Under the pieces are notes generated by a model that was given only the letters and a program-made list of their open reading frames with translations, did not search any database and was not told the origin of the DNA. Position numbers and translations under genes: made by a program. From NCBI RefSeq assembly GCF_026262505.1, contig NC_067207.1:22164082-22228081 (forward strand): a DNA stretch of 64,000 nucleotides, given 5' to 3'. Below are positions 30,332-41,064 of the stretch, one piece after another. The first letter of the stretch is position 1, and each line of letters opens with the position of its first letter. This DNA is from Trichomonas vaginalis G3. Its lineage: Eukaryota; Parabasalia; Trichomonadida; Trichomonadidae.

Positions 30332-32572
30332 TTAATGCCCTAAAAATAGTGGGTTGATTGTAGCTGTGAAAGACATATCAGGCTCAACAATTCTTTGTGG
30401 TGAGGTCTTCACAGTTGTTGTTGATATTTGAGAATTATTCTGAATCTCTATTGCATTGCATGTATATGCAGATTGTAATTGATTCTCATTTTGTCTGTAT
30501 CTTTGAACAATTCTTTCTAAAGCTAATATTTCTTTGCTCTTTTCACGAATTATTGTATTAAGTTCAGATATGCTTTTATCTTTGGTATCGATTGTAGTAA
30601 CATATTCTTCTACAAGAGCATCTTTATCTTTTAGCTCGACCTTAAGTTTCTGTGCTTTTTCATTTGCGATTGCTGTTGATGTTTCCATTTGTTCAATCTT
30701 AGCAGAGAGTTCTGTAATTTTTCCTTGAAGTTCTTTATTTTGAGCCTTGAGTTCTCTAGCTTTTGTATACTGTGCATTGTAATCTTCTGGTGGAATTAGC
30801 TTAGTTAACTCTTCTTGTAACTCGTTTGACCTCTTTGTTAAAGCTTCAAGTTTCTCTTCCATTTCTGAAGCATCCTTTGATGATTTTTCGCTTTGAGATT
30901 TATATTCTGCTGCTTGTTTGGTCGAATCCATGCATTTTTGTGTTAAATCTAATATATTTTGCTTAGCAACAACAACTTCATTAGAAAGTTCAGTGAATTT
31001 TTGCAACAATTCACTAAATGCTTTTTCACTTTTTTCTTCTGCGAAAATTTTGTTTTTGCTGAAGATTTGAAGAGCCAGAGGATCAGTTGGGGCTTCATTC
31101 ATTGCTGAGTTAAAGAATCTTCGTGCAAAGATGACTGTTAATGCCAAAGATTTCATTGGTTTGTTCTCATTCGAACCAAATATTGATGAATGAAGATTTT
31201 CAACATTCCTTGAGAGTTTATGAGCATTATCTATGATTGTTCTAGCAAATTCAGAGCGTATTTTATATCTCTTTAATAATGCTTTAGAAACTTCATGGTT
31301 AGCCCTTAACTCTGACAAGATTGACTCCAATTTAATTCTTTTCGTTTTTTCTTCTTCATACATTACTTGCTTTTTCTCATTAACTTGTGCATTTTTGACA
31401 ATTTCTAATGCTGAAGTTAGTCTTGCACGAAGCTTTTGATTTTGAATTTGAAGACCATTAATTACTCTTTCGGATTCGTTCATTTCTTCGATCTTGTTCT
31501 TCATCATCTTCCATTCTTGATCAAGAGGATCTTGGCCAACTCCAAGCAAATCTGCAATGCCATCTTTTTCAATGGAAATATGTTCAAGAAGGGATTTTGA
31601 TTGGAGTAAAGCCATTTTAAGGTTGGATATACGGTCTTTAAGTGATTCAATATCTTCATGAGCGTCATTGAGCTGATGGATTAATTTATCGCAATCTTTA
31701 CTTTGTTCGAGTTCATCAGAAAGCTGGGCGATCCTTGATTTTTGCTTTGTTAACTTGCCTTCTGCCTTAGTGAGAAGTTCTTTGAGGCTGTCTCTTTCTT
31801 GTGAAAGCTGATTAACTTGTTCTTGCATGGATTGGCATTGTGAGATTGAATCATTTAAGATACTTTTCTGCTTCTGTCTTTTCTCTTTTGATTGTTTCTG
31901 AATGTTGTTAATTTGCTCTAAGATTTGTGATTTTTCTGAATCTTTTTCTTTAATCTTCTCTTCAGCATTGGAAAGACTGTCTTTAAGGCGTTGGATTTCA
32001 TGATCTTTTGATTCTAACTGACTCTGTATCTGTGAGTTTTGTTCTGTGAATGAATCTTTAATTTTATTGGAATTTAACTCAATCTTATATTTCTCTTCTG
32101 TAAGAGCAGATATCTTTTCTTGTAGTTCTTTAAGAGAGTTTTGTGTTGATTTAGCTTTGGATTTCCATTTTTGGTATTTTTTGGTTAAAGTATCGATTTG
32201 TTGAGCGTTTTGACTGAGTTGAACTTGAACTTCGTAAGTATATGTTTGATTTTTAATGTTTGTTTCGACTTGTGTTAAATGATCTCGTAGCTGAGACTCG
32301 GAATTTCGTAAAGCAAGTATTTCATTTTCATATTCATTCTTTTCAAATGCAAAAGCTGCTTCTTGTAGATGAATTGTTTCTTTTGCAATTTTTATCTGAG
32401 CTTCTAACTCTAAAACTTTCTCTTGATACTTAACTGATTCGTGAATTTTTGTTTGTAAGCAGTTAATTACATCGCTTTGTTGATGACTATCACTTATAGA
32501 CTTAGACGCACTAAGCTGATCCCTCAAATAATCAGAGCATGAGGCTGATGACGTTCGGGGAGATTCACTCAT
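30332..32572 (-). CDS. Long coiled-coil protein
   Basis: 746 residues, heptad-repeat coiled coil from about residue 35 to 680, rich in Glu/Lys/Gln/Ser, with a Ser-rich head (MSESPRTSSASCS) and a short non-helical tail ending TATINPLFLGH. A less repetitive segment around 440-510 (RTIIDNAHKLSRNVENLHSS; PMKSLALTVIFARRFFN) breaks the coil and may be a small folded or binding region. No motor, SMC hinge or GRIP domain was seen. Likely a tether, centrosomal or cytoskeletal scaffold; function unassigned. Confidence 0.8.
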   Translation of the reverse strand: MSESPRTSSASCSDYLRDQLSASKSISDSHQQSDVINCLQTKIHESVKYQEKVLELEAQIKIAKETIHLQEAAFAFEKNEYENEILALRNSESQLRDHLTQVETNIKNQTYTYEVQVQLSQNAQQIDTLTKKYQKWKSKAKSTQNSLKELQEKISALTEEKYKIELNSNKIKDSFTEQNSQIQSQLESKDHEIQRLKDSLSNAEEKIKEKDSEKSQILEQINNIQKQSKEKRQKQKSILNDSISQCQSMQEQVNQLSQERDSLKELLTKAEGKLTKQKSRIAQLSDELEQSKDCDKLIHQLNDAHEDIESLKDRISNLKMALLQSKSLLEHISIEKDGIADLLGVGQDPLDQEWKMMKNKIEEMNESERVINGLQIQNQKLRARLTSALEIVKNAQVNEKKQVMYEEEKTKRIKLESILSELRANHEVSKALLKRYKIRSEFARTIIDNAHKLSRNVENLHSSIFGSNENKPMKSLALTVIFARRFFNSAMNEAPTDPLALQIFSKNKIFAEEKSEKAFSELLQKFTELSNEVVVAKQNILDLTQKCMDSTKQAAEYKSQSEKSSKDASEMEEKLEALTKRSNELQEELTKLIPPEDYNAQYTKARELKAQNKELQGKITELSAKIEQMETSTAIANEKAQKLKVELKDKDALVEEYVTTIDTKDKSISELNTIIREKSKEILALERIVQRYRQNENQLQSAYTCNAIEIQNNSQISTTTVKTSPQRIVEPDMSFTATINPLFLGH

Positions 32573-33039
32573 TCACTGTACGTTTACTCTGAATTCTTCT
32601 TGGAGTTTACTATTTCCATAAATTTCGAATATAGATTCCTTGCATTGTAAAAATAAAAAACATTAGATATTGTCGCGAATAGGAACTAAATTTATGATTT
32701 TATTTTACAAGCAGCACGATTTCATCATCAGTAAACTAACGAGCTCTTGTTTTACATAAATTTTTAAAGATTGGCACTGAAGTTTAAGCTCTTTCAAGAA
32801 AATTAATGTATGGAAAAAATATTAGAACATTTAAGAGCTAATTTCTCTATATTTATTAAGAACTATACAAGAAGTGATGAAAGTTTTGGTATTTTTGTTG
32901 AAATTGTTATGATAAATCATATTTCATACGAATAATGCAATAGTATATTAGGGTTTTTTATCACAGATGCAAATAAAACATATTAATTATATATATACTT
33001 TAAAATTCAACAAATCTAAAATACAAAATAATAATTAAC
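32573..33039. other. Spacer
   Basis: AT-rich; nothing supported. Confidence 0.4.
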
Positions 33040-34482
33040 TTAAACTACAATTTGAGGTTTAGGAGGAGCGTCAATTATCTCAATAGTTGCATCTACGCCC
33101 ATCTTCCTAAATGTTTCGTGGAATACTTTAGAAGGAACACCAACTCTCATCTTTCTTTCTTTAAGTTGACATTTCGCTTCAACAATCCATTTCCCTGAAC
33201 CATATCTAACATCAAGATGCTTAACATGGCAGAGTTCATCGATAATTTTATAGAATTTCTCGTATTGATCAGCTGGATTAAACAAAAGTTCCGAAATCGA
33301 GTTCCTGAGGTGCGGAAATGCAGCGTAGAATGAATAAATAGCTGCGGCCATTCTAGCAAAGAACTCAAACCAGTAAAAATCAAGATACAAAGCAAGAAAA
33401 TGAGAAATTAATTCAACAACATGGTAAAGAATCAAGATTTCGATATGGAAACTAATAACCTTGTGTATGTTCTCGAGATTACGCCATTCAAAAATGAAGA
33501 AATACGAAATAATCAAAATAATTATTACAATTATAAGAACAAAAGAGTTTCTGTCTGATCCAACAGATGACAAGTACCATTCCTTCTTAATTGTATCCAT
33601 TGTATATAAAACTATTCCAACAATTAAAAATATTGAGTCAACCAAAGAGAAAATGTTCAAAGTATTGGAGAATCCGTATCTGTATTGCTTGGAATATTCT
33701 TTGTTTGTGAAAACAAGGGCTAAATAAGTAACAAATAATGAAATCAAAATTGGAACCATATATAATGAATCAAATGTAATGTTGTATGATTCAAGGATGA
33801 CTCCTTGTCTGTACTCGTAGTAAAATGATACGAAAATCATTGCAAATACAACAATTAAATTTCTTGAGTGTTTTGTATTGTGAAAAGAAGGATATTCGGT
33901 AGGCCATTCTCTGAACGATGTCAAGAAGTTCAACAAGAATGGGAAAACGTGAACAAAATCTTCGTAATATAGCAAAACAGCTGCAGATGCATATGGAGCA
34001 AGAACATGAACTGTAAGAAGGTCGTTTTGTATATCGCCGAAGAATAATGGGAAGAATAATGATACGCCGTACGTTATAGCTGTGTCTCTGATTTGTCTGT
34101 ATCCCCAATTTCCGTAAAATACAAAAACAAACATCAGCAATGATTCATAAAAAACAGCTATTGTATTTTTGTTGACATAAAATGCGATGTTTGACGCACA
34201 ATAGAATAAAAAGCAACGTGTTGTTAATTCGAAATAGTCGTTTCCAATGAAATAGAAGATAATTAAGTTATAAATTGATACAAGCCAGTTGTCTCTTCTC
34301 CATATCCAATATATTAGCCAGATGGCGGCTGTTGTACCATATTTTGTTAATGCATCTGTAAATAAGATCTGAATTGAGAAAAGAAGAACAAGTATAATAT
34401 CGCTGGTTTCTCTTGTCCATTTATCTATAAATTTAAATACTTTCTTTATTATTCCTGGCTTATTTTCTGCTTGTGTTGACAT
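33040..34482 (-). CDS. Multi-pass membrane protein with a CDF-like C-terminal domain
   Basis: 480 residues from the ATG at 34482 (MSTQAENKPG), preferred because TTCAAAAAATATTTCG precedes it; the frame is open to 34581 and holds earlier ATGs. About 12 hydrophobic helices fill residues 25-390. The last 85 residues (NPADQYEKFYKIIDELCHV, then RYGSGKWIVEAKCQLK) have the beta-alpha-beta-beta look of the cytoplasmic dimerisation domain of cation diffusion facilitators. The usual His/Asp metal-binding pairs of CDF transporters are not evident in the helices, so a ZnT6-like non-transporting partner, or an unrelated family, is possible. Assignment is tentative. Confidence 0.7.
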   Translation of the reverse strand: MSTQAENKPGIIKKVFKFIDKWTRETSDIILVLLFSIQILFTDALTKYGTTAAIWLIYWIWRRDNWLVSIYNLIIFYFIGNDYFELTTRCFLFYCASNIAFYVNKNTIAVFYESLLMFVFVFYGNWGYRQIRDTAITYGVSLFFPLFFGDIQNDLLTVHVLAPYASAAVLLYYEDFVHVFPFLLNFLTSFREWPTEYPSFHNTKHSRNLIVVFAMIFVSFYYEYRQGVILESYNITFDSLYMVPILISLFVTYLALVFTNKEYSKQYRYGFSNTLNIFSLVDSIFLIVGIVLYTMDTIKKEWYLSSVGSDRNSFVLIIVIIILIISYFFIFEWRNLENIHKVISFHIEILILYHVVELISHFLALYLDFYWFEFFARMAAAIYSFYAAFPHLRNSISELLFNPADQYEKFYKIIDELCHVKHLDVRYGSGKWIVEAKCQLKERKMRVGVPSKVFHETFRKMGVDATIEIIDAPPKPQIVV

Positions 34483-34847
34483 CGAAATATTTTTTGAAGA
34501 AGAAGAAGAAGAAGCTTGTTTGTATTTCATTAATTTAAACACATGATGTATGACCATGTTTAATATCATTATATTAAACACATAAAGTATGATAATAATC
34601 AGATTCGCTCAATTCGATAATCAAATTAAAAATACATGATGAATTCTGGAAATAAAAGTCGATATCTTCTCAAAAACTGTTATTATATAACACATTGGTG
34701 ATATTTGGTATTAACATAGTATTTTTCCTAAATCTAATATCAAAGATATAGGTTTAAACCATTACTCAGCTATTAGATATTTAATGATTGACTGGAGTAA
34801 ACTTATGTTTATAGGTATTACAAAACAAATGATAAATTAGGATATAT
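34483..34847. other. Spacer
   Basis: AT-rich upstream region of the membrane-protein gene and 3' region of the next; nothing else seen. Confidence 0.4.
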
Positions 34848-37778
34848 TTAATAAAAATCTAAATCTTCGGATTTTTCTGCAAGACTTTGATCCTCAGAAT
34901 GGCTTTCATAAATTTTTGTTAAATACTTGAGCTCTGATTTCCTCTTCAGTACCACAAAAATGGCGAATGAACAAAAAGTTAGAAAAATTAGACCACCAGT
35001 CGATAAAACAATAATAATAGTCTTGGTGGTTTTGTCTAATATTCGTTTTTTGATTATATAAAAAATGGCTTTATCGCCCTCCTCTTTGCATTCAGTATCA
35101 AATGATTGATTCCTTCTGAAATTATTAATCTTTTTCCAATTTTTACACTTTGAATTGTTGATTTTTATGATTTGAACTTTGAAATCTGTAAAACTATGGG
35201 TAAAATTAATGACTACATCATCATCAAAGAATTCAATTTCTCCCTTATTGGATCCATAATAATCCATATTAATATAAGGAATGTAAGTTAAGGTAATGTG
35301 TATTCTTAATTTTGAATATTCCTTGTGACAATATGATAATTTCAAAAATGAAAAAGTTGAAAAATTAAGCAATGGGCATGAGAAATTTCCGACGTAAGAA
35401 TAATTACTAGTTGCCTTAAACATTATATTTTTAGCGAAGACAGAAGCGGAATTGATATATCCGGAATCAGATAGAAATAGCCAATTTGTATTAATTTCAT
35501 TGCCTTGAATAAAATTCAGTGCATTTTTAAGTTGTATCAATTCGAAGTGAACTGTTTGATCATAATTGATTAGAAATTGTGTTTCAGATGAGATTCTGAA
35601 GATGATTGGTATTTTGCCAGTTATTTTTCGAAAAACAACAATTCCGCAAGGATCTATATTCAAAACATTAGTTGATGATTGATTCATTGAATTAATCATA
35701 ATGATAGAATGGGGATTAGTATTAATAAGAATTAAAATTCCCGGAGATTTATAATTAAGATTGATTTCAGTGTTCCAAACTAAATTATTATCTATGATTA
35801 TTTTTTCTTTATTATTAAAACTCAATTGATCAATTATGATTGTTTCTTCCTCAAATGAAATACTTTTTGGCGAATAATCGAGCAATTCATATCTATTTGT
35901 CATATGCTGACCTCCAATATAGGAAGATCTTTGATCAAATTTGATTTCATTTGCATAAAATTTGGAATTAAAATTGGAGTTTTGCAAAATTAATGTTTCG
36001 CACTTAATTTCATTACTAAAATATGCATTTATTCCAATAAGTTGCAATGTGGAGAAAGATGTTCCAATTATTGTTAATTTCAATTGATTCGAATTTGAAT
36101 ATATCCATTCAATAGTAACATCTTTGTGACATTGTGAGAGATCAATAATATCTGTTTTGTTGTTCACAATGAAAATATTAACTGAAGATGATTCATTTGC
36201 ATTATATTGGGTTAAATTTGTTGTGTGAACGTAATTATTTGGACATTTTCTATTTTTAGAATGAACATAGCATACTTTTAGATACTCTTTAAAATGTTTA
36301 TCATTTATTTTTTTCAAGTCAATACAATATTTTAAATTCCCTGGTGTTTCATTTTCATGATATAGAATATTATACTGCACAAGAGAATCTTCATATGGGA
36401 ATCTGATTGAATCAAATTTAATGAAATTTTTTTGATTACTACAAATAAAGTTTGAATAGTTTTTTGAACCTGATTTTAGGACAAGGTTTAGATTACTTTC
36501 AGTTCCATTGATGAAGTTTTTGATTTGTAATGCATCATTTGTTGGATTAGCAAATGTGATTGTTATATTTTGAGAGATTTCTACGTTTTCGAAATATGAA
36601 CGGCTTCCATGGCATTGATAATCAGAACCACGGAATATGTAGTTTCCGGAAAAATTTGAATCTTTAAAAAGAGTGTTATCATGTAGAACTAAAAACGCAT
36701 ATCCAGAATTTATTGTAGATTTGTTAAATTGTGAGTAAACTATACCAACTTCATAATTAGTACTAATTGTTGAAGTGAATGTTATACTTGAATTTAATGC
36801 ATAAATACTTTGTATGTACGTTTTACCATCAAATTCAAATGTTGCCTTTGAATTATTTAAATCAAAGTTTATTAAATTTGCATTTCTATATGATTTATAA
36901 TTGATGTCAGCCCATGCATGAACATAAAATTGAATATTTTGCTGGTCGACTAAAGATTTATCGAAGTGATATGAATATATATTTTCGGCAGTTATATTAG
37001 TCGGCTTTGTTATAAAGAAATGAATTGATGAATCAAGAACTGCTCGGAAAATAAAATATTTACTCAGGAATAGGTCACAATTAGGAGCATTTATTTTAAT
37101 TTCCATGTTTACTTTACATTGGAAAGGATTAATTTGTAAATGATTATTCGTTCCAATATGAATTGAAAATCCTCGAAGAAGAGCATCAAAATCCATACTT
37201 TCTGTGAGGTTATCTATATTAATATTAACTTGTAATGAGCTTGATGTGAGCTCAATTGTAGTTTCAATTTTTTTAACTGTTGAATCAGTTAAGATTTCAA
37301 ATTCTGAAGTTTGAAGACTAAGAGTTGATGGCAATGATATCAGATCAGACACAATGTAGTTTGATGTGATATGAACTTCTTTATCTGTGTTAAATCCTGT
37401 ATTTCTCAAAATTAATTTGTTAGCCGAGAGATGAAAGCTTTTCATATCGATTTTTATATTTTCAAATGTGATATTATAAGAAAAAAAGTATGAGAGTCCA
37501 TCAAATCTTAATACAGTATCGCGATTTAAACCAACAATTGAAAAATTGCAACTAAATCCAAGTCTAATTGTGTTGAAAAACGCATGATCTTCCTCAATTG
37601 AATCTGCAATATTGAAATTAACTCTATTATCTTTTTCTATTTTTCTTTCCAAATCATCCCAACCTGAATGGTTGTGAATTGACACATTTACATCATCTTT
37701 TTGGCAAAGATTCAAGCTTGTCTTATAGATGCAGCAGGATATGCAATTGGATATTGATAAAAGCACAAAAATAAACAT
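34848..37778 (-). CDS. Type I membrane surface protein, beta-helix-like ectodomain
   Basis: 976 residues. A short hydrophobic start (MFIFVLLSISNCISCC) fits a signal peptide. The ectodomain of about 890 residues is Asn/Ser/Ile-rich with many N-x-S/T sites and short repeating strands (for example IENIKID-, LILRNTGFN-, LILQNSNFN-type turns) like a right-handed beta helix. One transmembrane helix (TIIIVLSTGGLIFLTFCSFAI) is followed by a basic stop-transfer KRK and a 30-residue acidic tail (SHSEDQSLAEKSEDLDFY), perhaps for endocytic or cytoskeletal coupling. Pairs of cysteines are spaced through the ectodomain. Not matched to a named family; adhesion or host contact is inference. Confidence 0.8.
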   Translation of the reverse strand: MFIFVLLSISNCISCCIYKTSLNLCQKDDVNVSIHNHSGWDDLERKIEKDNRVNFNIADSIEEDHAFFNTIRLGFSCNFSIVGLNRDTVLRFDGLSYFFSYNITFENIKIDMKSFHLSANKLILRNTGFNTDKEVHITSNYIVSDLISLPSTLSLQTSEFEILTDSTVKKIETTIELTSSSLQVNINIDNLTESMDFDALLRGFSIHIGTNNHLQINPFQCKVNMEIKINAPNCDLFLSKYFIFRAVLDSSIHFFITKPTNITAENIYSYHFDKSLVDQQNIQFYVHAWADINYKSYRNANLINFDLNNSKATFEFDGKTYIQSIYALNSSITFTSTISTNYEVGIVYSQFNKSTINSGYAFLVLHDNTLFKDSNFSGNYIFRGSDYQCHGSRSYFENVEISQNITITFANPTNDALQIKNFINGTESNLNLVLKSGSKNYSNFICSNQKNFIKFDSIRFPYEDSLVQYNILYHENETPGNLKYCIDLKKINDKHFKEYLKVCYVHSKNRKCPNNYVHTTNLTQYNANESSSVNIFIVNNKTDIIDLSQCHKDVTIEWIYSNSNQLKLTIIGTSFSTLQLIGINAYFSNEIKCETLILQNSNFNSKFYANEIKFDQRSSYIGGQHMTNRYELLDYSPKSISFEEETIIIDQLSFNNKEKIIIDNNLVWNTEINLNYKSPGILILINTNPHSIIMINSMNQSSTNVLNIDPCGIVVFRKITGKIPIIFRISSETQFLINYDQTVHFELIQLKNALNFIQGNEINTNWLFLSDSGYINSASVFAKNIMFKATSNYSYVGNFSCPLLNFSTFSFLKLSYCHKEYSKLRIHITLTYIPYINMDYYGSNKGEIEFFDDDVVINFTHSFTDFKVQIIKINNSKCKNWKKINNFRRNQSFDTECKEEGDKAIFYIIKKRILDKTTKTIIIVLSTGGLIFLTFCSFAIFVVLKRKSELKYLTKIYESHSEDQSLAEKSEDLDFY

Positions 37779-38230
37779 GAAAAACGAAAAACAAAATTAA
37801 ATGAATTTGATCAGATTATCAAAAACTTATTACGTTCTTCCTTTTAAAAAATGGAAATAATTATTTTATTAGTGATTGATCAAATTTGTCAAAATTACAA
37901 GACGATAAGTCTGATCAATTACAATGATCAGAATAAAAGTTAATGATATTATTGATATCTTATGTAGCATATCATAAATCATATGAAATTATTCCTTTAA
38001 TAGGCTTTTGTATTCGAAAATAATTTTGAATCAAGGAAAATTGATCTTAATTTAAAAGGATATCACAGCAATTTCCAAAATTTAGCATAAAGTTAATCAC
38101 CCACGTTCAAAAAGTTCTACAATTATCTGAATTGGCAGAGATTTGTGGTTCTACATAGTAATTTCAAGTCCAATATTAATTACGTATTAATAAAGATGAA
38201 TTCAAGATGATAAGAAACATTTTTTTATTA
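37779..38230. other. Spacer
   Basis: AT-rich; no gene or repeat supported. Confidence 0.4.
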
Positions 38231-38935
38231 TTATTTACCTACAAATTGGAAATGAAAACCGTTTTCAGCAAAGAGCATAGCGTAGCTTGATCTGTGAAGA
38301 TCTTCTGAATAAGCACCGACAGATGCATATCTTTCTTCTTCATTATTAATTGTTTTATGAGTATGACCTGTAACAAGATAGTCTTCGTGGTGTATTAAAT
38401 CAACAAACTCTTTCTTGAGTGTAGCTACGAATGATTCGCCTTCTTCTGGTTGGAGTTGGAAGTTATTCTTTAAATCATGAGCTAAGAAAACTCTTGGTGG
38501 AGTTCTTGATGGTGGCTGAGTCGGGTATGTTAAGCAAATGCATAAATCATAAACAATTGTGACGTTAGAACCTTGTTTATTATATTTAAGATCCCAAAGA
38601 AGACTTCTTTCATGATTTCCACCAATTATATAAACAGGAACTGGTAAAAGTTCGAATGCTGTGATAATTGATTGAAGTTTTTCCATTGTGATATCATCAT
38701 CATTCTGAATCATGTCTCCGAGAACGAAAACTGTATTAAGCTTGTCGCGAATTATAATACTCGATAAGCTCTTGATATATTTTGGAAGTGTTCTTGAGAG
38801 AGTTAATGTTTTATCAAAATGTGCATCAGAAACAATAAGCGCTCTCATTCCAGTTACAACATTCTTTGGAACGTGGAATGCTGTTGCAACTTTATTGATT
38901 AAAGTCTGTGGACGAATCGTATTTTGCTCTGCCAT
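38231..38935 (-). CDS. Calcineurin-like metallophosphoesterase
   Basis: 234 residues from the ATG at 38935 (MAEQNTIRPQ); an upstream in-frame ATG at 38998 would add 21 hydrophobic residues. Metal-site motifs of the family appear in order: SDAHFD (about 36), GDMIQND (about 73), GGNHER (about 105), AHD (about 156) and TGHTHK (about 196). Single-domain proteins of this size include MJ0936/YfcE-like and Vps29-like enzymes. The intact set of Asp, Asn and His ligands argues for an active two-metal phosphoesterase. The substrate is not predictable. Confidence 0.88.
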   Translation of the reverse strand: MAEQNTIRPQTLINKVATAFHVPKNVVTGMRALIVSDAHFDKTLTLSRTLPKYIKSLSSIIIRDKLNTVFVLGDMIQNDDDITMEKLQSIITAFELLPVPVYIIGGNHERSLLWDLKYNKQGSNVTIVYDLCICLTYPTQPPSRTPPRVFLAHDLKNNFQLQPEEGESFVATLKKEFVDLIHHEDYLVTGHTHKTINNEEERYASVGAYSEDLHRSSYAMLFAENGFHFQFVGK

Positions 38936-39293
38936 GAAAAAATGAAAAATTGGAACCGCAAAATACCGATAGTATAGTAAAATCTTGTTACTTTTCAATA
39001 CCTTAATTTATGCACTATTTCCGAATTTTCAGAATGATCATGATCTCAAGATACTATTTTACAGTAAAATTGTGAAAACTTAATGATTCCAAAAAATATT
39101 CCGCGGTTAATTTGATTTCAATAAAAAATTGAGAATAATGCGTCAAATATAATAAAAATCATAATCTTTTGGAGTATTCTCTATATAATAAAGAATAATT
39201 TTTATTTGCAATATAGAAAAAGCATTTATGACTTTAAAAATATGATTAGAGTTGAAATATCATACAAACTTTATATATACAAAGACAAAATAT
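38936..39293. other. Spacer
   Basis: AT-rich; nothing supported. Confidence 0.4.
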
Positions 39294-40797
39294 CTATTGC
39301 TTAGGTTTAACATAATCAGGGAATAGAGATGCAGAAGCTTTCGCAACATTAAAAGGTTCTTCTTCATTTAAATATGGAATAAATTTGCAAGGCAAAGAAA
39401 TGCCAGAAGTTAAGAGAATATCGATCTGTCTATCCATTGGACATTGAACCAATTCATCAATGTCTACTAAAACTAAAGTTGATAAAGAAATCGTTTCTGG
39501 ACCTGATGTAACAAGCCTAACAAACCTATAATCACATTCACTGATTATTCCTGGCTCATTAGCTCTGTTGGAGTAAAGTAAACTTGCATCCTCTTTTCGA
39601 TCAGTCAATTCTAGTGAAAGACCGAACGCAAGCTTATAAGAAGACGGCGTCTGGTTCAGTACATATGCATTTTGAAGACAAATTGCGGCATTTGCGAAAC
39701 ATGACATCTTCAAATAAGAATATCCAAGTAAATACCAAAGTCCGTGATCCATTCTGTTCTGTTCTATGAGTTCTTTTATCATTGATGTCGCAACTAAATA
39801 GTTTTCTGATTTAATTACTGAGTAAATGTACATGATTGAGATATCTCGATCTAATTGTTCATGTAAAGGTAAAGAATTGATGATAGACTCGATATCATAA
39901 GCCTGCATGTACTTAATTTTAACGTAGAGTAGTTCTTTGATGGATTTGTTTCCTCCTAGGTTCGCAAAAATATAAAAACTTGGTAATGAAATTTTGTTTT
40001 GGTCTTTTCTTGCTATAGTTTCGAGTAATTGAAATGATATATCGTATTTTGTAATATACATCGTTTCGATTTGCTTTAAATACTCTAGATCGTTGATTGC
40101 GCTATCAAAATCTTTCAAATAACGATAAGCCATTGCTCGAAAGAAGTATGAATAGAACCTGATATCACTGTTCCGTGAGTTAATTGAAATGGAAAAGCAT
40201 TTTATTGCTTTATTGTAGTCTTTTTGGTACATATAAACATATCCAAGAACATAAGGTTTCTCATTAGCTGTAATATCTAATCCTAATTTGACTGCTGACA
40301 AAATAAATGATGTTCCTCTAAATGAATCGCCTAAAAGTAGAAAAGCAAGTCCAAAATTATATAAAACCTCTTTTTCTTGATCATGTTTTCGATTATCACG
40401 AATAAATTGCATAATTTTACGGTAATATATATCAAATTGGCACTGTTGTTGAATTCTTTGATCCAAAATCATGAAATATGGAAGTAATTTAAGCATGGCC
40501 TTCTCAGCAAGTTGTGTGGCCCCAAATAATTGTGCTTTGTCTAACATTTGTAGCCAAGTATTGAGAGCTTTTTTTTCAATTGAATCTAACTGAGCTGTTA
40601 AATATTCTTCGTTAAAAGGAGTTGAAGAATGGAGGTGTATGTAGTACTTTTTCGTACCCTGTACCTTCAAGGATAGATTGATCTTGTAATTGCAAAAGTT
40701 GAACTCTTATATAAATCAGATACAGATTAACTGTATCTAAATACATAATGAGCTTGTTTTTTAATTTTCTTCTATTTTGAGTAGTTTTTTCATTCAT
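39294..40797 (-). CDS. TPR-repeat protein with an N-terminal frame break or unrecognised intron
   Basis: The main frame (39294 to about 40620) holds at least three TPR-like helix pairs (YVYMYQKDYNKAIKCF; AMAYRYLKDFDSAINDL; GYSYLKMSCFANAAICL), suggesting a scaffold role, for example in an APC/C-like or similar complex. It has no good ATG at its beginning. A second frame from an ATG at 40797 (MNEKTTQNRRKLKNKL) reads into the same region and ends at about 40612. Either one base is lost between about 40615 and 40665, or a 70-base GT..AG segment (GTACAG to TTTAACAG, about 40587-40656) is removed, which would join the frames as SILE-AQLDSIEKK. That segment lacks the usual trichomonad splice signals. 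Total about 480-500 residues. Confidence 0.7.
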
Positions 40798-41064
40798 CTA
40801 TCGGCGCGAAGCTGAAAATTAATCGACATTTTTTCGATACCATTCAATTTAGAATTCTCGGGCATACGATTATTTTTGATTCAAATGCTGTTCGTTATTA
40901 AAAGCAAAAATAATCATATACCCGAGAATTACACTTTTCCGACATTTTTGGGTTGCTTCGCGCCCCTGACAAAACGTCGGAAAAGTGTAAAATTAGTCAA
41001 AAATTTTTCGATACCATTCAATTTAGAAATTAGTCAAAATCTCTAAAGACATAATTTCTCAATA
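40798..41064. repeat. Cluster of two hairpins between 25-bp direct repeats
   Basis: TTTTTCGATACCATTCAATT plus TAGAA occurs at 40830-40854 and 41004-41028. Between them lie a 78-bp inverted repeat (40853-40930, ends AATTCTCGGG/CCCGAGAATT) and a 60-bp inverted repeat (40930-40989, perfect ends TACACTTTTCCGAC). GGCGCGAAGC at 40803-40812 is also matched inverted at 40955-40964. The cluster is the shared upstream region of the TPR and ankyrin genes and resembles one or two tiny non-autonomous elements. Confidence 0.8.
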
